A stretch of DNA of 64,000 nucleotides from Acidimicrobiales bacterium. Lineage in GTDB: Bacteria; Actinomycetota; Acidimicrobiia; Acidimicrobiales; SZUA-35. The stretch is from positions 124,001 to 188,000 of the forward strand of contig JAWKIO010000005.1 in NCBI GenBank assembly GCA_041394265.1, in the 5' to 3' direction. The position numbers and the translations under genes are program-made. The notes below the pieces were generated by a model. It searched no databases, was not told the DNA's origin, and worked only from the letters and a program-made list of their open reading frames with translations. Positions within the stretch are counted from its first letter, which is position 1. Every line of letters begins with the position of its first letter. Below are positions 49,812 to 58,993 of the stretch, one piece after another.

Positions 49812-52727
49812 ATGGCGATTGCGTGCGTGTACTGCGGGGGCGAGCACGAGACGGCGGCCCAAGTCCGCCAGTGCTGGCAGCAACACGACGAGCCGACAAT
49901 GCAGACGACGGCGAGCTACGCGGCCACCGGCCCCGCGTCGTCCGCCGAACCGATGCCCGAGCCGTGGCCAGACAGGGTGGAAGACCAACACCTCCCTCCC
50001 CCGCTCGACGACGACGAGCGCCGACCGGCACCCCGACCGCTCCCGCCCCGCGTCGCGCCGATCGAGGCCCGCCGAGGCGCTGCGCCGGCCCACCCCGGCC
50101 CCGACGAGCTCGGACGCAACGCCGTCGTCACCTCCGGCGTCACACCACCGCCACCCTGGAACACCGCGGAGCGGGTGGTCATCGACGCGACGACACTCGC
50201 CCGCCCGACCGACACGCTGCAGCGACTGCGAGATGCGGCGTTCGCTCGGCGGCGCGTCGCCATCGAACTCGCCGTCGATCTCGAGCAACCGCCGGCATCG
50301 ATCGAGCGACGCCCACCTCACGAACTACATCCCTCCTTCGCGTTCGAGCTCGACGAGTTGTGGCACCACGTGTGGTCGAACAGCGTCGACCTCCGGAAGC
50401 CTGATCAGCCTCGGTGGATCGGGCTCGACACCGCCATCGCTGCGGGCGCCATCCCGGTCGGCGACGGGACCGCCGACGTCGAACTCGCCTCCGGCCTTCG
50501 GGTGTGGATCGATGGAGGACCGTTCCGCCATACCGACCCCATCGACGGTGTTGCCGTCGTCCCCTTCGTCTCGATCGAACACCGAGCGCCCGCCGTCCCC
50601 GGCCCCAACGTCGCAACGGCCGATCTCGCTCCCGACCAGCTCGCTGCGGTCACCCACGCAGGTGGCACGGCACGCATCATCGCGCCTGCCGGGTCGGGCA
50701 AGACCCGGGTCCTCACCGAGCGCGCACGGCATCTGCTCATCAACTGGAACGTTCCACCCAGTGCCGTGAGCCTCGTTGCCTTCAACAAGCGGGCGCAGGA
50801 GGAGATCGCCGAACGCACCGACGACCTTCCGATGCTCGGCATCCGGACACTCAACGCCATTGGCCTGGCGATCGTGAACGGCACCCCTCCGTTCGCTCCC
50901 CAACCCAAGCGATGGAACACCATCGGCGAGATCGAGGTCCGCCGGATCATCGGCAAGCTCGTCTCGTTTCCGCGCCGCCGCAATGCCGACCCGGTCGCTC
51001 CGTGGATCGAGGCACTCAGCGTCATTCGCCTCGGCCTTGTCGATCCGAGCGACGTCGAGGCCCGCTACGACGGTGACGTCGACGGGCTGGCCGAGATGTG
51101 GCCGTCGTATCGGGCCGAGCTCGCCCGAGCCGGGGCAGTCGACTTCGACGACCAGATCTACCGGGCGCTCGAGGTGCTGCTCACCCAGCCCGACGCCCGG
51201 GCCACGGCCCAGCGGGCCTGCCGAGTCATGCTCGTCGACGAGTTCCAAGACCTCACGCCCGCCCATGTGCTGCTCATCCGGCTCCTCGCCTCGCCCGGCG
51301 GTGCCGTGTTCGGCGTCGGCGACGACGACCAGACGATCTACGGCTACAACGGCGCCGATCCGGCATGGCTCATCGACTTCGACGTGTTGTTCCCGGGGGC
51401 CGAGTCGCACCCCCTCGAGGTCAACTACCGATGTCCGGCCGGCATCGTCGACGCCGTCGATCGACTCCTGCGACACAACACTCGCCGTGTCCACAAGACC
51501 ATCCGAGCGAGTTCGGTAGATCCGTCGGGTTGGCGAGCCGAGTCGTCGGCCGACCCCGTTGCCACCACGGTTGCGTCGGTTCGAGCGGCGCTCACCGACG
51601 GCGCGACACCCTCCGACATCGCCGTGCTGACGCGAGTCAACGCCGTGCTCGCCCCGGTACAAGTGGCCCTCGGCGTTGCCGGCATTCCGGTGAACGGCGG
51701 CGTCGGGCCCGAGTTCGCCGAACGAACGGCGATCCGCACCGTGCTCGCCTGGATCGCGCTGGCGACGACCGGTGCCGGCGGCCGCCAACGGTTCGCCACC
51801 GACGACGTGCGCGAGGCGTTGCGCCGACCATCGCGATCCTTCCACCCCCGCATCAACGACTGGATCGCCGAACAGGCGAGCCTCGACGATCTCGAACGGT
51901 TGGCGGACCGGCTCAACAACGACAAGGACGCCGACCGGCTCCGAGGATTCACCGGCGACATTGCAGCGCTGCAGCGGCTTGCCCGCTCCGGTGCGACGAC
52001 GAGCCGACTGGTCACGTCATTGATCGACGACATCGGGCTGGCTGGGGCCGTGACCACACTCGACGTGCACCGACGGGGCATGAATCGTGCAGCGCAGAGC
52101 GACGACCTCACGGCGATCGGTCAACTGGCTCGCCTGCACGACGACCCGGCCACGTTCGGCTCGTGGCTGCGCTCGCAACTTGCCGTTCGGGGATCAAACG
52201 ACGGCGTCGTGCTCGCCACGGTGCATCGGGTGAAGGGGCAGGAATGGCCCCATGTCGTGGTGCACCTCGCCGACGACGAGCAGTACCCCCATCGACTCGC
52301 CGACGACGTCGAGGAGGAACGTCGGCTGTTCCATGTCGGCATCACCCGGGCCAGCAGCGAAGCCACGATCGTGACCGGGCCGCACCCCAGTCCCTTCATC
52401 GCCGAACTCTCCAACGAACCGTCGCAGAGCGCGCCGGTGCGGCTCCACGCCACCCCACCGCCCACCACGACACGATCGTCGGCCAAGGCCGGCGACCCCC
52501 AGGCCGAACTCGATGAGCAAGGTCAGGCACGGTATGACCGGCTGGTCGAACTGCGTCACGAACTGCGCGACGGCAAGCCCGCCTACGTGGTCTTCGACAA
52601 CAAGACGGCCGTCGCCATCGCGGCGGCAGCACCGACGACGCTTCGAGCCCTCGGTCGAGTGAAGGGCATCGGGCCGACCAAGCTCGACAAGTACGGCGAG
52701 GCCATCCTCCGAGTGATCAACGCATGA
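49812..52727 (+). CDS. UvrD/Rep-type helicase with an N-terminal zinc-finger-like region and HRDC domain
   Basis: The 971-residue SF1 helicase has Walker A APAGSGKT (K297), DEFQDL (D476, E477), GDDDQTIYGYN, HRVKGQEWPHV and GITRASSE, ending in an HRDC domain (about 895-970). HRDC and the core resemble actinobacterial UvrD2. Unusually, about 270 residues precede the helicase: a Cys/His motif (CVYC, then C and H, residues 5-25), a proline-rich linker and a module with VVIDATTLARPTDTL. A DNA-end or protein-recruiting role for it is inferred. The message is probably leaderless (TAGGTT 6 nt before ATG 49812). No nuclease or phage gene is adjacent. Confidence 0.87.
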   Translation: MAIACVYCGGEHETAAQVRQCWQQHDEPTMQTTASYAATGPASSAEPMPEPWPDRVEDQHLPPPLDDDERRPAPRPLPPRVAPIEARRGAAPAHPGPDELGRNAVVTSGVTPPPPWNTAERVVIDATTLARPTDTLQRLRDAAFARRRVAIELAVDLEQPPASIERRPPHELHPSFAFELDELWHHVWSNSVDLRKPDQPRWIGLDTAIAAGAIPVGDGTADVELASGLRVWIDGGPFRHTDPIDGVAVVPFVSIEHRAPAVPGPNVATADLAPDQLAAVTHAGGTARIIAPAGSGKTRVLTERARHLLINWNVPPSAVSLVAFNKRAQEEIAERTDDLPMLGIRTLNAIGLAIVNGTPPFAPQPKRWNTIGEIEVRRIIGKLVSFPRRRNADPVAPWIEALSVIRLGLVDPSDVEARYDGDVDGLAEMWPSYRAELARAGAVDFDDQIYRALEVLLTQPDARATAQRACRVMLVDEFQDLTPAHVLLIRLLASPGGAVFGVGDDDQTIYGYNGADPAWLIDFDVLFPGAESHPLEVNYRCPAGIVDAVDRLLRHNTRRVHKTIRASSVDPSGWRAESSADPVATTVASVRAALTDGATPSDIAVLTRVNAVLAPVQVALGVAGIPVNGGVGPEFAERTAIRTVLAWIALATTGAGGRQRFATDDVREALRRPSRSFHPRINDWIAEQASLDDLERLADRLNNDKDADRLRGFTGDIAALQRLARSGATTSRLVTSLIDDIGLAGAVTTLDVHRRGMNRAAQSDDLTAIGQLARLHDDPATFGSWLRSQLAVRGSNDGVVLATVHRVKGQEWPHVVVHLADDEQYPHRLADDVEEERRLFHVGITRASSEATIVTGPHPSPFIAELSNEPSQSAPVRLHATPPPTTTRSSAKAGDPQAELDEQGQARYDRLVELRHELRDGKPAYVVFDNKTAVAIAAAAPTTLRALGRVKGIGPTKLDKYGEAILRVINA

Positions 52728-52754
52728 CGCAGCCGGCCGAGCCACGTTCGGCCG

Positions 52755-54590
52755 TCAGGAGCCGACCACGGTGACAATGGGATCGTCGTCGCCGAAGAGC
52801 CGCTGTACCAAGTCGGCCCTCCGCTGTTGGACCGCCGCCTGGTTGACATAGCCCTTGTCGGTGATCTCGTAGGCGCCCGGGTCCGGGGGCTCGTCGAGGA
52901 TCAGGAACCGGTCGATTCGGGTGGACGAACTCGGATGCGCAGCATTGTGCCGAGCGAGACCGGCGGCAATGGCGGCGCGCACCGCTGATGACGACTCGAT
53001 CGGGTCGTCGCTTGCAACCGCCACGCACTGCTCGGCGTTGAGCCACACCATGAGCCCGACATGGTCCTGGTTCAGCCCGCAGACCACGGCGTCGCGCACC
53101 AGCGGCGACGTCGCCGCAACGGCCTGCGAACGCAGCGCCCCGGCGCTGACCCACGTTCCGCTCTGCAGCTTGAAGTCCTCGGCCACTCGACCGGCGAAGA
53201 CCAGACCGCGTTGCGGGTCGTCCGGGTCACAGAACCGGACGGCGTCGCCCATGCAGAAGAAGCCTTCGTCGTCGAACGCCTCAGCGGTCTTCTCCGGCGC
53301 CTTCAAATACCCACGCGTGACGCCGCGCGACCGAATCCGGATCTCGTACCGGCCACCGCCCACTGGCAGCAGCTTCACCTCGGCCCCCGGGGCCGGGAGA
53401 CCGAGCACGTCGAGGTCGTCGCACGGCCAATCCCGCAGCAGCCCGATGCTCACCTCGGTCGACAGCAGGCTGGTTCCCATCACGAGCCGCTCGCCGGTGT
53501 GCCGACGATGGAGCACTTCGAGTCGCTCGGCCAGCGGCGCCGGCATGGCCGCCGAACCGAACTGCATGGTGTCGACGTTGGCGAAGAACAGCTCGGCGAG
53601 CCCGGGATCGCGCTCGAGGGCGTCGGTCAGCACTGCCCACCCCAGCGGTGCTCCGCTGTAGGTGGTCGGCCGCACCTGGCGCATGTTCTCGATGGTGGCC
53701 TCGAACTGGCCGGGCACCGGACGGCCGGTGTCGAGGTAGACCGAGCCGCCCCTGGCGATCACGCCGTTGAGCCGCATCACCCCGGCACCGACATGACTCC
53801 ACGGCATCCAATCGAGCACCCTGGGGGCCCGATCTCCGAACCCGAAACCACGACTCGCCGCATTGCTCGCGAGCTGGCCGCATGCCATCCCGTGGTCGTG
53901 GATGACGCCCTTCGGCATACCAGTGGAGCCGGAGGTGAACATGTAGCGCGTGATCGTGTCGTGGTCGATGGCGTCGATCGACGCCTCGACGTCGGCGGTC
54001 GCCACCGTGGCGGACACCGCTTCGAACGACACCATTGGCGTCGACGCAGCAACCGCTCCGCCATTCCCTGGCGCACCGATGTAGGTGACGCCGTCGTCGG
54101 CGAAGCCGATGGATTCGAGCGCCGACGCATGCACCGACAGGTCTTCGGCGAAAACGAAGCTCGGTGCCACCAGATCCAGGACGGCCGCCAACTTGGGGAA
54201 TGCCCCGGCGACCGTCGAGTACGACAAGCTCACCGGCACCGTGGGAACACGTGCCATCTGCGCGCCCCACACCATGACGAAATGCTGGATCGACGCCGGC
54301 GACAGCAGCGCCAGCGGATGATCGACATCGGCTCCTCGATCGAGCAGCCACTGCGCAGTCGAGCGAGTCCGCTCGACGGCCTCACCGTAGCGAAGCTCCT
54401 CCCACGAACCGTCCGGCCGCTTCTGGGCCAGCAGCACGGCGTCGGGCGTCGCCTCCGCTCGGTCGAGCAACACGTGCACGAGGCTGCGTTCAAGCGGCCC
54501 GAGCCTGCGGGGATTCGTCAGCAGCAGGGTGCCGTCGGCACGCGAGTCCACGATGACTCGCGGCTCGCCATCGACCAAGGCTGTCTCCAT
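52755..54590 (-). CDS. Feruloyl-CoA synthase-type AMP-binding ligase
   Basis: The 611-residue adenylating enzyme would activate an aromatic or other carboxylic acid with ATP and CoA. The core motif YMFTSGSTGMPKGVI (about residues 213-227) is clear, with GRVAEDFKLQSGTWVSAG as the hinge region and EITDKGYVNQAAV near the C-terminus, an ending typical of feruloyl-CoA synthases; ferulic or related hydroxycinnamic acid is therefore likely, but other aryl acids are possible. The promoter is textbook: TTGACA (54625-54620), 17-bp spacer, CAGATT (54602-54597), then 6 nt to ATG 54590. It is the first step of a side-chain pathway whose hydratase is not adjacent. Confidence 0.85.
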   Translation of the reverse strand: METALVDGEPRVIVDSRADGTLLLTNPRRLGPLERSLVHVLLDRAEATPDAVLLAQKRPDGSWEELRYGEAVERTRSTAQWLLDRGADVDHPLALLSPASIQHFVMVWGAQMARVPTVPVSLSYSTVAGAFPKLAAVLDLVAPSFVFAEDLSVHASALESIGFADDGVTYIGAPGNGGAVAASTPMVSFEAVSATVATADVEASIDAIDHDTITRYMFTSGSTGMPKGVIHDHGMACGQLASNAASRGFGFGDRAPRVLDWMPWSHVGAGVMRLNGVIARGGSVYLDTGRPVPGQFEATIENMRQVRPTTYSGAPLGWAVLTDALERDPGLAELFFANVDTMQFGSAAMPAPLAERLEVLHRRHTGERLVMGTSLLSTEVSIGLLRDWPCDDLDVLGLPAPGAEVKLLPVGGGRYEIRIRSRGVTRGYLKAPEKTAEAFDDEGFFCMGDAVRFCDPDDPQRGLVFAGRVAEDFKLQSGTWVSAGALRSQAVAATSPLVRDAVVCGLNQDHVGLMVWLNAEQCVAVASDDPIESSSAVRAAIAAGLARHNAAHPSSSTRIDRFLILDEPPDPGAYEITDKGYVNQAAVQQRRADLVQRLFGDDDPIVTVVGS

Positions 54591-54596
54591 CGGGCG

Positions 54597-54625
54597 AATC
54601 TGGTTCGCCCTGGCGACGCTGTCAA
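54597..54625 (-). promoter_or_regulatory. Leaderless promoter of the ligase gene
   Basis: On the minus strand, TTGACA (54625-54620), 17 bp and CAGATT (54602-54597) place the transcription start at or next to ATG 54590, 6 nt later. It is the clearest full -35/-10/ATG arrangement in the window. Confidence 0.75.
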
Positions 54626-54653
54626 CCTCCCAACGCCGAGAACCACGGAACCC

Positions 54654-55448
54654 TCAGAACGACCCGAGCTGTAGCTTCGTCGCCGTCGGCATGTCCAGCC
54701 ACGGATCGGCCGGGCGACCGAACAGATAGCCCTGGGCAAGCGGGACCCCGAGGGAGATCAGACACGCCGCCTCCTCGAAGGTCTCGACCCCCTCGGCAAG
54801 CACACATGCGCCGATGCGACGGGAGAACAACTCGATCATCTCGACCAGCGCTTCCTTGGCCTCGTCGCTGTCGATGCTCTCGACGAGCCCGCGGTCGAGC
54901 TTCAGCACGTCCGGACGGACGTCGAGAAGCTGACGAAGCCCGGTCTGTCCGGTGCCGGCATTGTCGATTGCGAACCGCGCGCCGGCTGAGCGCAGCTCGG
55001 CCACGACCGACGCCATCATCGGCCACGACCACGGTCGGTGCTCGGTGATCTCGAGCACGACGCCGTCGAGGTCGCCTTCGTCGTGCAACAGGTGGCGGAC
55101 CCGCGGCGAGCGCAGGGCATCCGGGTCGACGTTCAGACTGAGGAAGCAGTTCTCCGGGAGCGACGACCGATGGGACAGCGCGAGCGACAAACACGTTGCC
55201 TCCAGATCGGCGCCCGCACCGAACTCGTGGGCCGCGGCAAACCACTCCTCCGGCCCGAGGTAGCGACCGGAGCCGTCGGCGAACCGGGTCAGGGCTTCGT
55301 ACCCAACGACCGCCTTCGCTCGCAGATCCACGATCGGCTGGAAAACCGTGCGAACGCCCTCGCCACGCAACGCTCGCTCGATGCGTTCCGCCCAACGGAG
55401 GCCTTCTTCGCCGACGGTTCGGGTGGGTGGACTCAGCGTCGTGAACAT
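54654..55448 (-). CDS. EAL-domain protein with an altered metal-site loop
   Basis: The 264-residue stand-alone EAL protein covers the full domain: VGYEALTRF (the signature Glu), LSLNVDPDAL, VLEITEH, VLKLDRGLV (Lys) and LAEGVET. The loop that usually reads DDFGTG here reads DNAGTG, so one metal-site Asp is Asn; activity may be reduced or lost. Either a c-di-GMP phosphodiesterase or a nucleotide-binding adaptor is possible. The ATG at 55448 has CGGAGAG upstream. No GGDEF partner is adjacent; a membrane HD-GYP protein and another degenerate EAL protein are elsewhere in the window. Confidence 0.82.
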   Translation of the reverse strand: MFTTLSPPTRTVGEEGLRWAERIERALRGEGVRTVFQPIVDLRAKAVVGYEALTRFADGSGRYLGPEEWFAAAHEFGAGADLEATCLSLALSHRSSLPENCFLSLNVDPDALRSPRVRHLLHDEGDLDGVVLEITEHRPWSWPMMASVVAELRSAGARFAIDNAGTGQTGLRQLLDVRPDVLKLDRGLVESIDSDEAKEALVEMIELFSRRIGACVLAEGVETFEEAACLISLGVPLAQGYLFGRPADPWLDMPTATKLQLGSF

Positions 55449-55598
55449 GTGGCTCTCCGTCTACACGACGTGACCGCGGACCTGATCACGTGCCTGACGA
55501 CCATCGACCACGCCGGCCGAGAACTTGAGCCATTTGCCCCATGCCGTGCCGGTCGGCTGCTGTTCGCGGTGCGGTCGACCGGTCACTACGCTGACCCG

Positions 55599-56219
55599 AT
55601 GTCCGATCAGAACGCCTGGCTCGCCCTCACCACCAAGAACCCCGGTCACTCCACCTGGTACATCGAGCGGTTCCAGACCATGGCAGCAGAGGGCAAGGAT
55701 CTCCACGGTGAGGCCCGCATGCTCGATGCCATGGCAGCCCGTGGCAGCCGCATTCTCGACGCCGGCTGCGGGCCCGGGCGCGTCGGCGCTCGCCTCGCCG
55801 AACTGGGCCATGAGGTCGTCGGCGTCGATCTCGATCCCGTCCTGATCGACCATGCACGCAGCGAGCACCCGGACTCGACCTGGATCGTGGCCGACCTGGC
55901 CGACCTCGACCTGGCGGCTCACGGGGTGTCGGACCCGTTCGATCTGATCGTGAGCGCCGGCAACGTCGTCACCTTCCTCGCCCCGAGTACCCGTCGAGCG
56001 GTGCTGGCCAACCTCTGCGACCTGCTCGCCGACGACGGACGACTGGTGGTGGGGTTCGGGGCCGGTCGCGACTACGCCTTCGACGACTTTTTTGCCGACG
56101 CCGAATCAGTCGGCCTGGTCCGGCTCCTCGACGTGGGAACGTGGGACCTTCGCCCGTTCACGACCGACTCCGACTTCCTGATCGCCGTCCTCGCACGCCG
56201 AGCCGGCACTGCGGGCTGA
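55599..56219 (+). CDS. Class I SAM-dependent methyltransferase
   Basis: The 206-residue protein has the Rossmann-like SAM-binding motif ILDAGCGPGRVGARLAELGH (about residues 51-70), then VGVDLDPVLIDHA and a downstream FDLIVSAGNVV strand. The substrate is unknown. The start is ATG 55599, 6 nt after TACGCT (55587-55592), even though the frame is open for a further 561 nt upstream. A membrane-protein gene follows 29 bp downstream on the same strand with its own leaderless-type box. Confidence 0.85.
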   Translation: MSDQNAWLALTTKNPGHSTWYIERFQTMAAEGKDLHGEARMLDAMAARGSRILDAGCGPGRVGARLAELGHEVVGVDLDPVLIDHARSEHPDSTWIVADLADLDLAAHGVSDPFDLIVSAGNVVTFLAPSTRRAVLANLCDLLADDGRLVVGFGAGRDYAFDDFFADAESVGLVRLLDVGTWDLRPFTTDSDFLIAVLARRAGTAG

Positions 56220-56248
56220 CCATCCCGGCGCAAACTATGCTCTCGGCC

Positions 56249-56983
56249 GTGACCGAGGGACCACATCCATCGCCTCCCGGGCGTCCACCTGCACCCGGAG
56301 CACCACAGCCGCCGATGGTGCCCACACCGCCCCATCGCTCGATCCGAGCGCAGGTGCCCGACGATTCGGCCCGGCGCATCGACCGACGAAAGCGGATCCG
56401 CAACGCGTTCCGCATCGTATGGGTGCTGTGGGCACTGGTCTGGCTGGCGGGAGGTATTGCTGCCGTCGCCGATCGCCCGGCGACCGAGTCGGCCGGCGAG
56501 ACCGCGGCGTTCATTGCGTTCACCGCCGTCTTCGCACTGGGCCCGCTCGCTTGCCATCTCTGGTGGACTCGCAGCCACCCGATCACCGAAGCGGGCTCGG
56601 CCGCTGGCGCTCGATCTCACGATGACCTACTCCGGGCCACGCTCGTCCAGATCACCGAAGCCGCCGACGAGTTGAAGGCACGAGGCTGGTCGAGCAACGA
56701 GGACCGACGAGCCATCGCCGAGCGTGTGTCGCGGCTCGACGCGCTCGTCACCGCCGACGAAGTGTCGGTCCAACGCGGCGGATTGCGCTCACCGGTCATC
56801 GCCAATGAGATCGACCAGCTACGAGACCGAGTGCTCGGTCTCCTCGACGCAGCGATCAACAGCGCAGCGGTGGCGCCGGGCGATCGCGACCTCGACGACC
56901 GTTTGCAGGCCCAGCTCGACGCCCTGCACGCTCGACAGCACGCCGTCAACGAACTCGAGGGCCGCCCCCAGCCCGGCTACTGA
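56249..56983 (+). CDS. Membrane protein with a proline-rich N-terminus and helical C-terminus, unknown
   Basis: The 244-residue protein opens with a Pro-rich segment (PHPSPPGRPPAPGAPQPP), has two transmembrane helices (about 57-80 and 93-112) and a C-terminal helical, probably coiled-coil region. No family is recognised. The GTG start at 56249 is 7 nt after TATGCT; the ATG inside that box (56238) is an alternative. It overlaps the convergent PQ-loop gene by 7 bp. A cytoplasmic scaffold or regulatory role is only a guess. Confidence 0.65.
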   Translation: MTEGPHPSPPGRPPAPGAPQPPMVPTPPHRSIRAQVPDDSARRIDRRKRIRNAFRIVWVLWALVWLAGGIAAVADRPATESAGETAAFIAFTAVFALGPLACHLWWTRSHPITEAGSAAGARSHDDLLRATLVQITEAADELKARGWSSNEDRRAIAERVSRLDALVTADEVSVQRGGLRSPVIANEIDQLRDRVLGLLDAAINSAAVAPGDRDLDDRLQAQLDALHARQHAVNELEGRPQPGY

Positions 56984-57642
56984 ACCGGCGCCGTCGGCGT
57001 CGTCGCCCACTCGACGTCGACCGGCGATTCGGCGGGGGCCGTGTTGCGTCGTCCCAGGTGAGCGAGCCGGAGCAGGATCACTGCCGACATCAGCGCTCCA
57101 CCACCGCCGCCGATGCCGAGCGCCAGATCGCGTTGTGACCAGCCATAGACGAACCAGATGGCTGCCTCCCCCAGCGCCATCGTCCACGTTGCTCGGGCGA
57201 TCCCGGAGACATCGTCGGCCCGCAGCGCGGCGACCACGGCGGGAGCGAACTGGATGGCGTAGATGGAGCCGATCGCCACGCCCGCCGATGCCCAGCCGCC
57301 GACGATCAGGAAGAGCAGCGGCACCGACGCAATCAACAGGCCACCCCGAACGACCAGCCGAAGGCTGCCCGACCCGTCGCATCGTCGCAGTTCCGAGGCG
57401 ATCACGCCGTAGAGCGCGACGCCGACCACCGAAACCGGCAGCATGCCCCACAGCTGTTGCGAGACGCCGTAGCTCACCCACCACAGATTCATTGCGATGC
57501 CGACCCCGACCCACGACGGCGACACGCCGGCCGTCGAGTGATGCCGGCGGAGGTGGAGCACCTGCGGCACGATCATCCCCGCCCCCAGCACGTTCGCGAC
57601 CAACACGGCCATCGCCAACACCACACCCGTCTCACCTGCCAT
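56977..57642 (-). CDS. PQ-loop (SemiSWEET/MtN3-like) membrane protein
   Basis: The 221-residue protein has about seven hydrophobic segments and a PQ-loop motif in GAGMIVPQVLHLRRHHSTAG (about residues 21-40), with a second degenerate one at QFAPAVVAALRADD. PQ-loop proteins of this size carry sugars or amino acids, or act as small scaffolds. It shares a 157-bp upstream region with the divergent CGNR regulator gene, which is therefore a candidate controller. The substrate is unknown. Confidence 0.75.
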   Translation of the reverse strand: MAGETGVVLAMAVLVANVLGAGMIVPQVLHLRRHHSTAGVSPSWVGVGIAMNLWWVSYGVSQQLWGMLPVSVVGVALYGVIASELRRCDGSGSLRLVVRGGLLIASVPLLFLIVGGWASAGVAIGSIYAIQFAPAVVAALRADDVSGIARATWTMALGEAAIWFVYGWSQRDLALGIGGGGGALMSAVILLRLAHLGRRNTAPAESPVDVEWATTPTAPVQ

Positions 57643-57710
57643 GCCATCCTCCTCGAACGACGATCCGACGACGGACGAGCGATGGCCCGCCGTCGACGAT
57701 TCAACCCAGT

Positions 57711-57757
57711 ACGTAAGGAGCTATCGACACCTTGCTCCTAGACGTAAGGTTCTATCG
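57711..57757 (+). promoter_or_regulatory. Direct repeats between the PQ-loop and CGNR genes
   Basis: ACGTAAGG-(AG/TT)-CTATCG occurs at 57711-57726 and 57742-57757, 31 bp apart. AGGAGC (57716-57721) and GCTCCT (57734-57739) form an inverted repeat across the spacer. A further ACGTAGGTTC follows the CGNR start. These are candidate binding sites for the CGNR-type regulator. Confidence 0.5.
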
Positions 57758-57799
57758 GATCTTTGGTCCGCACGGCAACCTGGTTGGTACCATTGGTCC

Positions 57800-58348
57800 G
57801 TGTACGTAGGTTCAACGATCCAATCCGAGATCGCCATCACGATCGATGTCTCGTTCGAGATGGCGAACGCGCTGGCGGCCGGCGACCTCGACGCTCGGGC
57901 CATGCTGAGCGAAGCCGGCTTCACCCGGGCACCGACCGCGTCGGAAGCGTCGATGTCACGGCTGGTGGATCGGCTGGGTGAACTTCTTCCGCTGTTCGAT
58001 CACCTCGCCGACGCCGACGACGCCCAGGCCACTCGCCGCATCAACGAACAACTCACCGAGCTCGCCGTCGCCCCGGCCGTCCAGAGCCACGACGGCATCG
58101 GTCCCCACATCCACTGGACGCCCGCCAACGCCACCTTCGACGACCAGGTCATCACCGACGTCGTGATGGCCCTGGCCCAGGAGATCTGCGACCACGGCAC
58201 GCTCCGCTTCGGCCGCTGCGGCGCGGCCGACTGCGAGAACCTCTATTTCGACCAGACCCGCAATCACTCCCGCCGCTTCTGTTCCGACAGCCGCTGCGCC
58301 AGCCGAACCCACACCGCCGACCACCGCGCCCGACGACGCTCGGGCTGA
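57800..58348 (+). CDS. CGNR zinc-finger regulator
   Basis: The 182-residue protein has an N-terminal helical region (ABATE-like) and a C-terminal CGNR zinc finger (RFGRCGAADCENLYFDQTRN, then RFCSDSRCASRTHTADHRARR), four Cys plus basic residues for DNA binding. The GTG start at 57800 is 6 nt after TACCAT (57788-57793), so the frame open further upstream is not used. CGNR regulators usually control adjacent catabolic or transport genes; the divergent PQ-loop protein gene is the obvious candidate. Binding sites may be the direct repeats at 57711 and 57742. The ligand is unknown. Confidence 0.85.
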   Translation: MYVGSTIQSEIAITIDVSFEMANALAAGDLDARAMLSEAGFTRAPTASEASMSRLVDRLGELLPLFDHLADADDAQATRRINEQLTELAVAPAVQSHDGIGPHIHWTPANATFDDQVITDVVMALAQEICDHGTLRFGRCGAADCENLYFDQTRNHSRRFCSDSRCASRTHTADHRARRRSG

Positions 58349-58354
58349 GCCGAT

Positions 58355-58439
58355 CAGCTCCGCAGCACCAATTCAGCTCCGCAGTGCCCCATCTGCTCCG
58401 CAGGCCGATCAGCTTCGCAGCACCAATTCAGCTCCGCAG
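58355..58439. repeat. Five-copy CAGCTCCGCAG array
   Basis: Near-identical 11-mers start at 58355, 58374, 58393, 58410 and 58429 (periods 19, 19, 17, 19), with a larger direct repeat of about 38 bp at 58350 and 58405. The last copy overlaps the final codons and stop of the ferritin-like gene. A related inverted pair lies beyond the other end of that gene (58994-59017). Confidence 0.75.
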
Positions 58440-58955
58440 TGCCTTGCGGGCGGCGTACAGCCGACGACCCGAGTCGCGTTCCTCGGCGATGTAGCGGCCC
58501 AGGAGGCCACCGGTGACCGGATCCAGGTTCTTGTCCTCGAACATGGCGTCGAACACATCCGGCCCACCCGGCTTGTTGCCGATACCGAAGGCCGAGAACT
58601 TCTCCCGGTCGGTCATCGAGGAGCAGGCCATGGCCATCCGGGCGTCGACCCGACCCGAGTCGGGCCAGCGGACCTCGTAGCCCAGCTCGAGCATGCGCTT
58701 GGCGAACGCCTTGCCGTGCTCGCCCTCACGCATGGCGACGAATCGCAGCGTCTCGGCCAGATCGGGGTCGTCGGTCGTTGCCGCCCAGCCGGTGAGGTAG
58801 CACTCGGCTTCGGTCTCGGCCACGGCGATGGCATTCAGCAATCCCAAGAAACTCGGCGTCGACGACGAACCTGCCCCCTCGCATGTTGTTGCGGTCTCGC
58901 CACCGCCGTTGCTCGATGCGTGCTTCTTCTTGTTCTTCTTGTTCTTCGATCCCAT
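58428..58955 (-). CDS. Ferritin-like (rubrerythrin-type) protein
   Basis: The 175-residue protein starts with a Lys/Asn-rich tail (GSKNKKNKKKHASSNGGG) and then a four-helix-bundle-like region: AVAETEAECYLTGWA (metal Glu candidates), REGEHGKAFAKRML (E-x-x-H) and a C-terminal EERDSGRRLYAAR. Two E-x-x-H/E pairs suggest a di-iron carboxylate site, as in ferritin-like proteins. It may handle peroxide or iron, but the family is broad. It lies between two sets of repeat units; the C-terminal LRS-stop codons fall inside the array. Confidence 0.72.
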   Translation of the reverse strand: MGSKNKKNKKKHASSNGGGETATTCEGAGSSSTPSFLGLLNAIAVAETEAECYLTGWAATTDDPDLAETLRFVAMREGEHGKAFAKRMLELGYEVRWPDSGRVDARMAMACSSMTDREKFSAFGIGNKPGGPDVFDAMFEDKNLDPVTGGLLGRYIAEERDSGRRLYAARKALRS

Positions 58956-58993
58956 GCGGCATCTTGGCAGCTGACATCAACGGGAGAACAATC

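Noticed and set aside
57641..57799. An extended start for the CGNR regulator
   Set aside because: The stretch contains the direct repeats and promoter; TACCAT 6 nt before GTG 57800 marks the start.
58355..58439. CRISPR-like CAGCTCCGCAG array
   Set aside because: Spacers are 6-8 bp and partly repeated, and units are only 11 bp.
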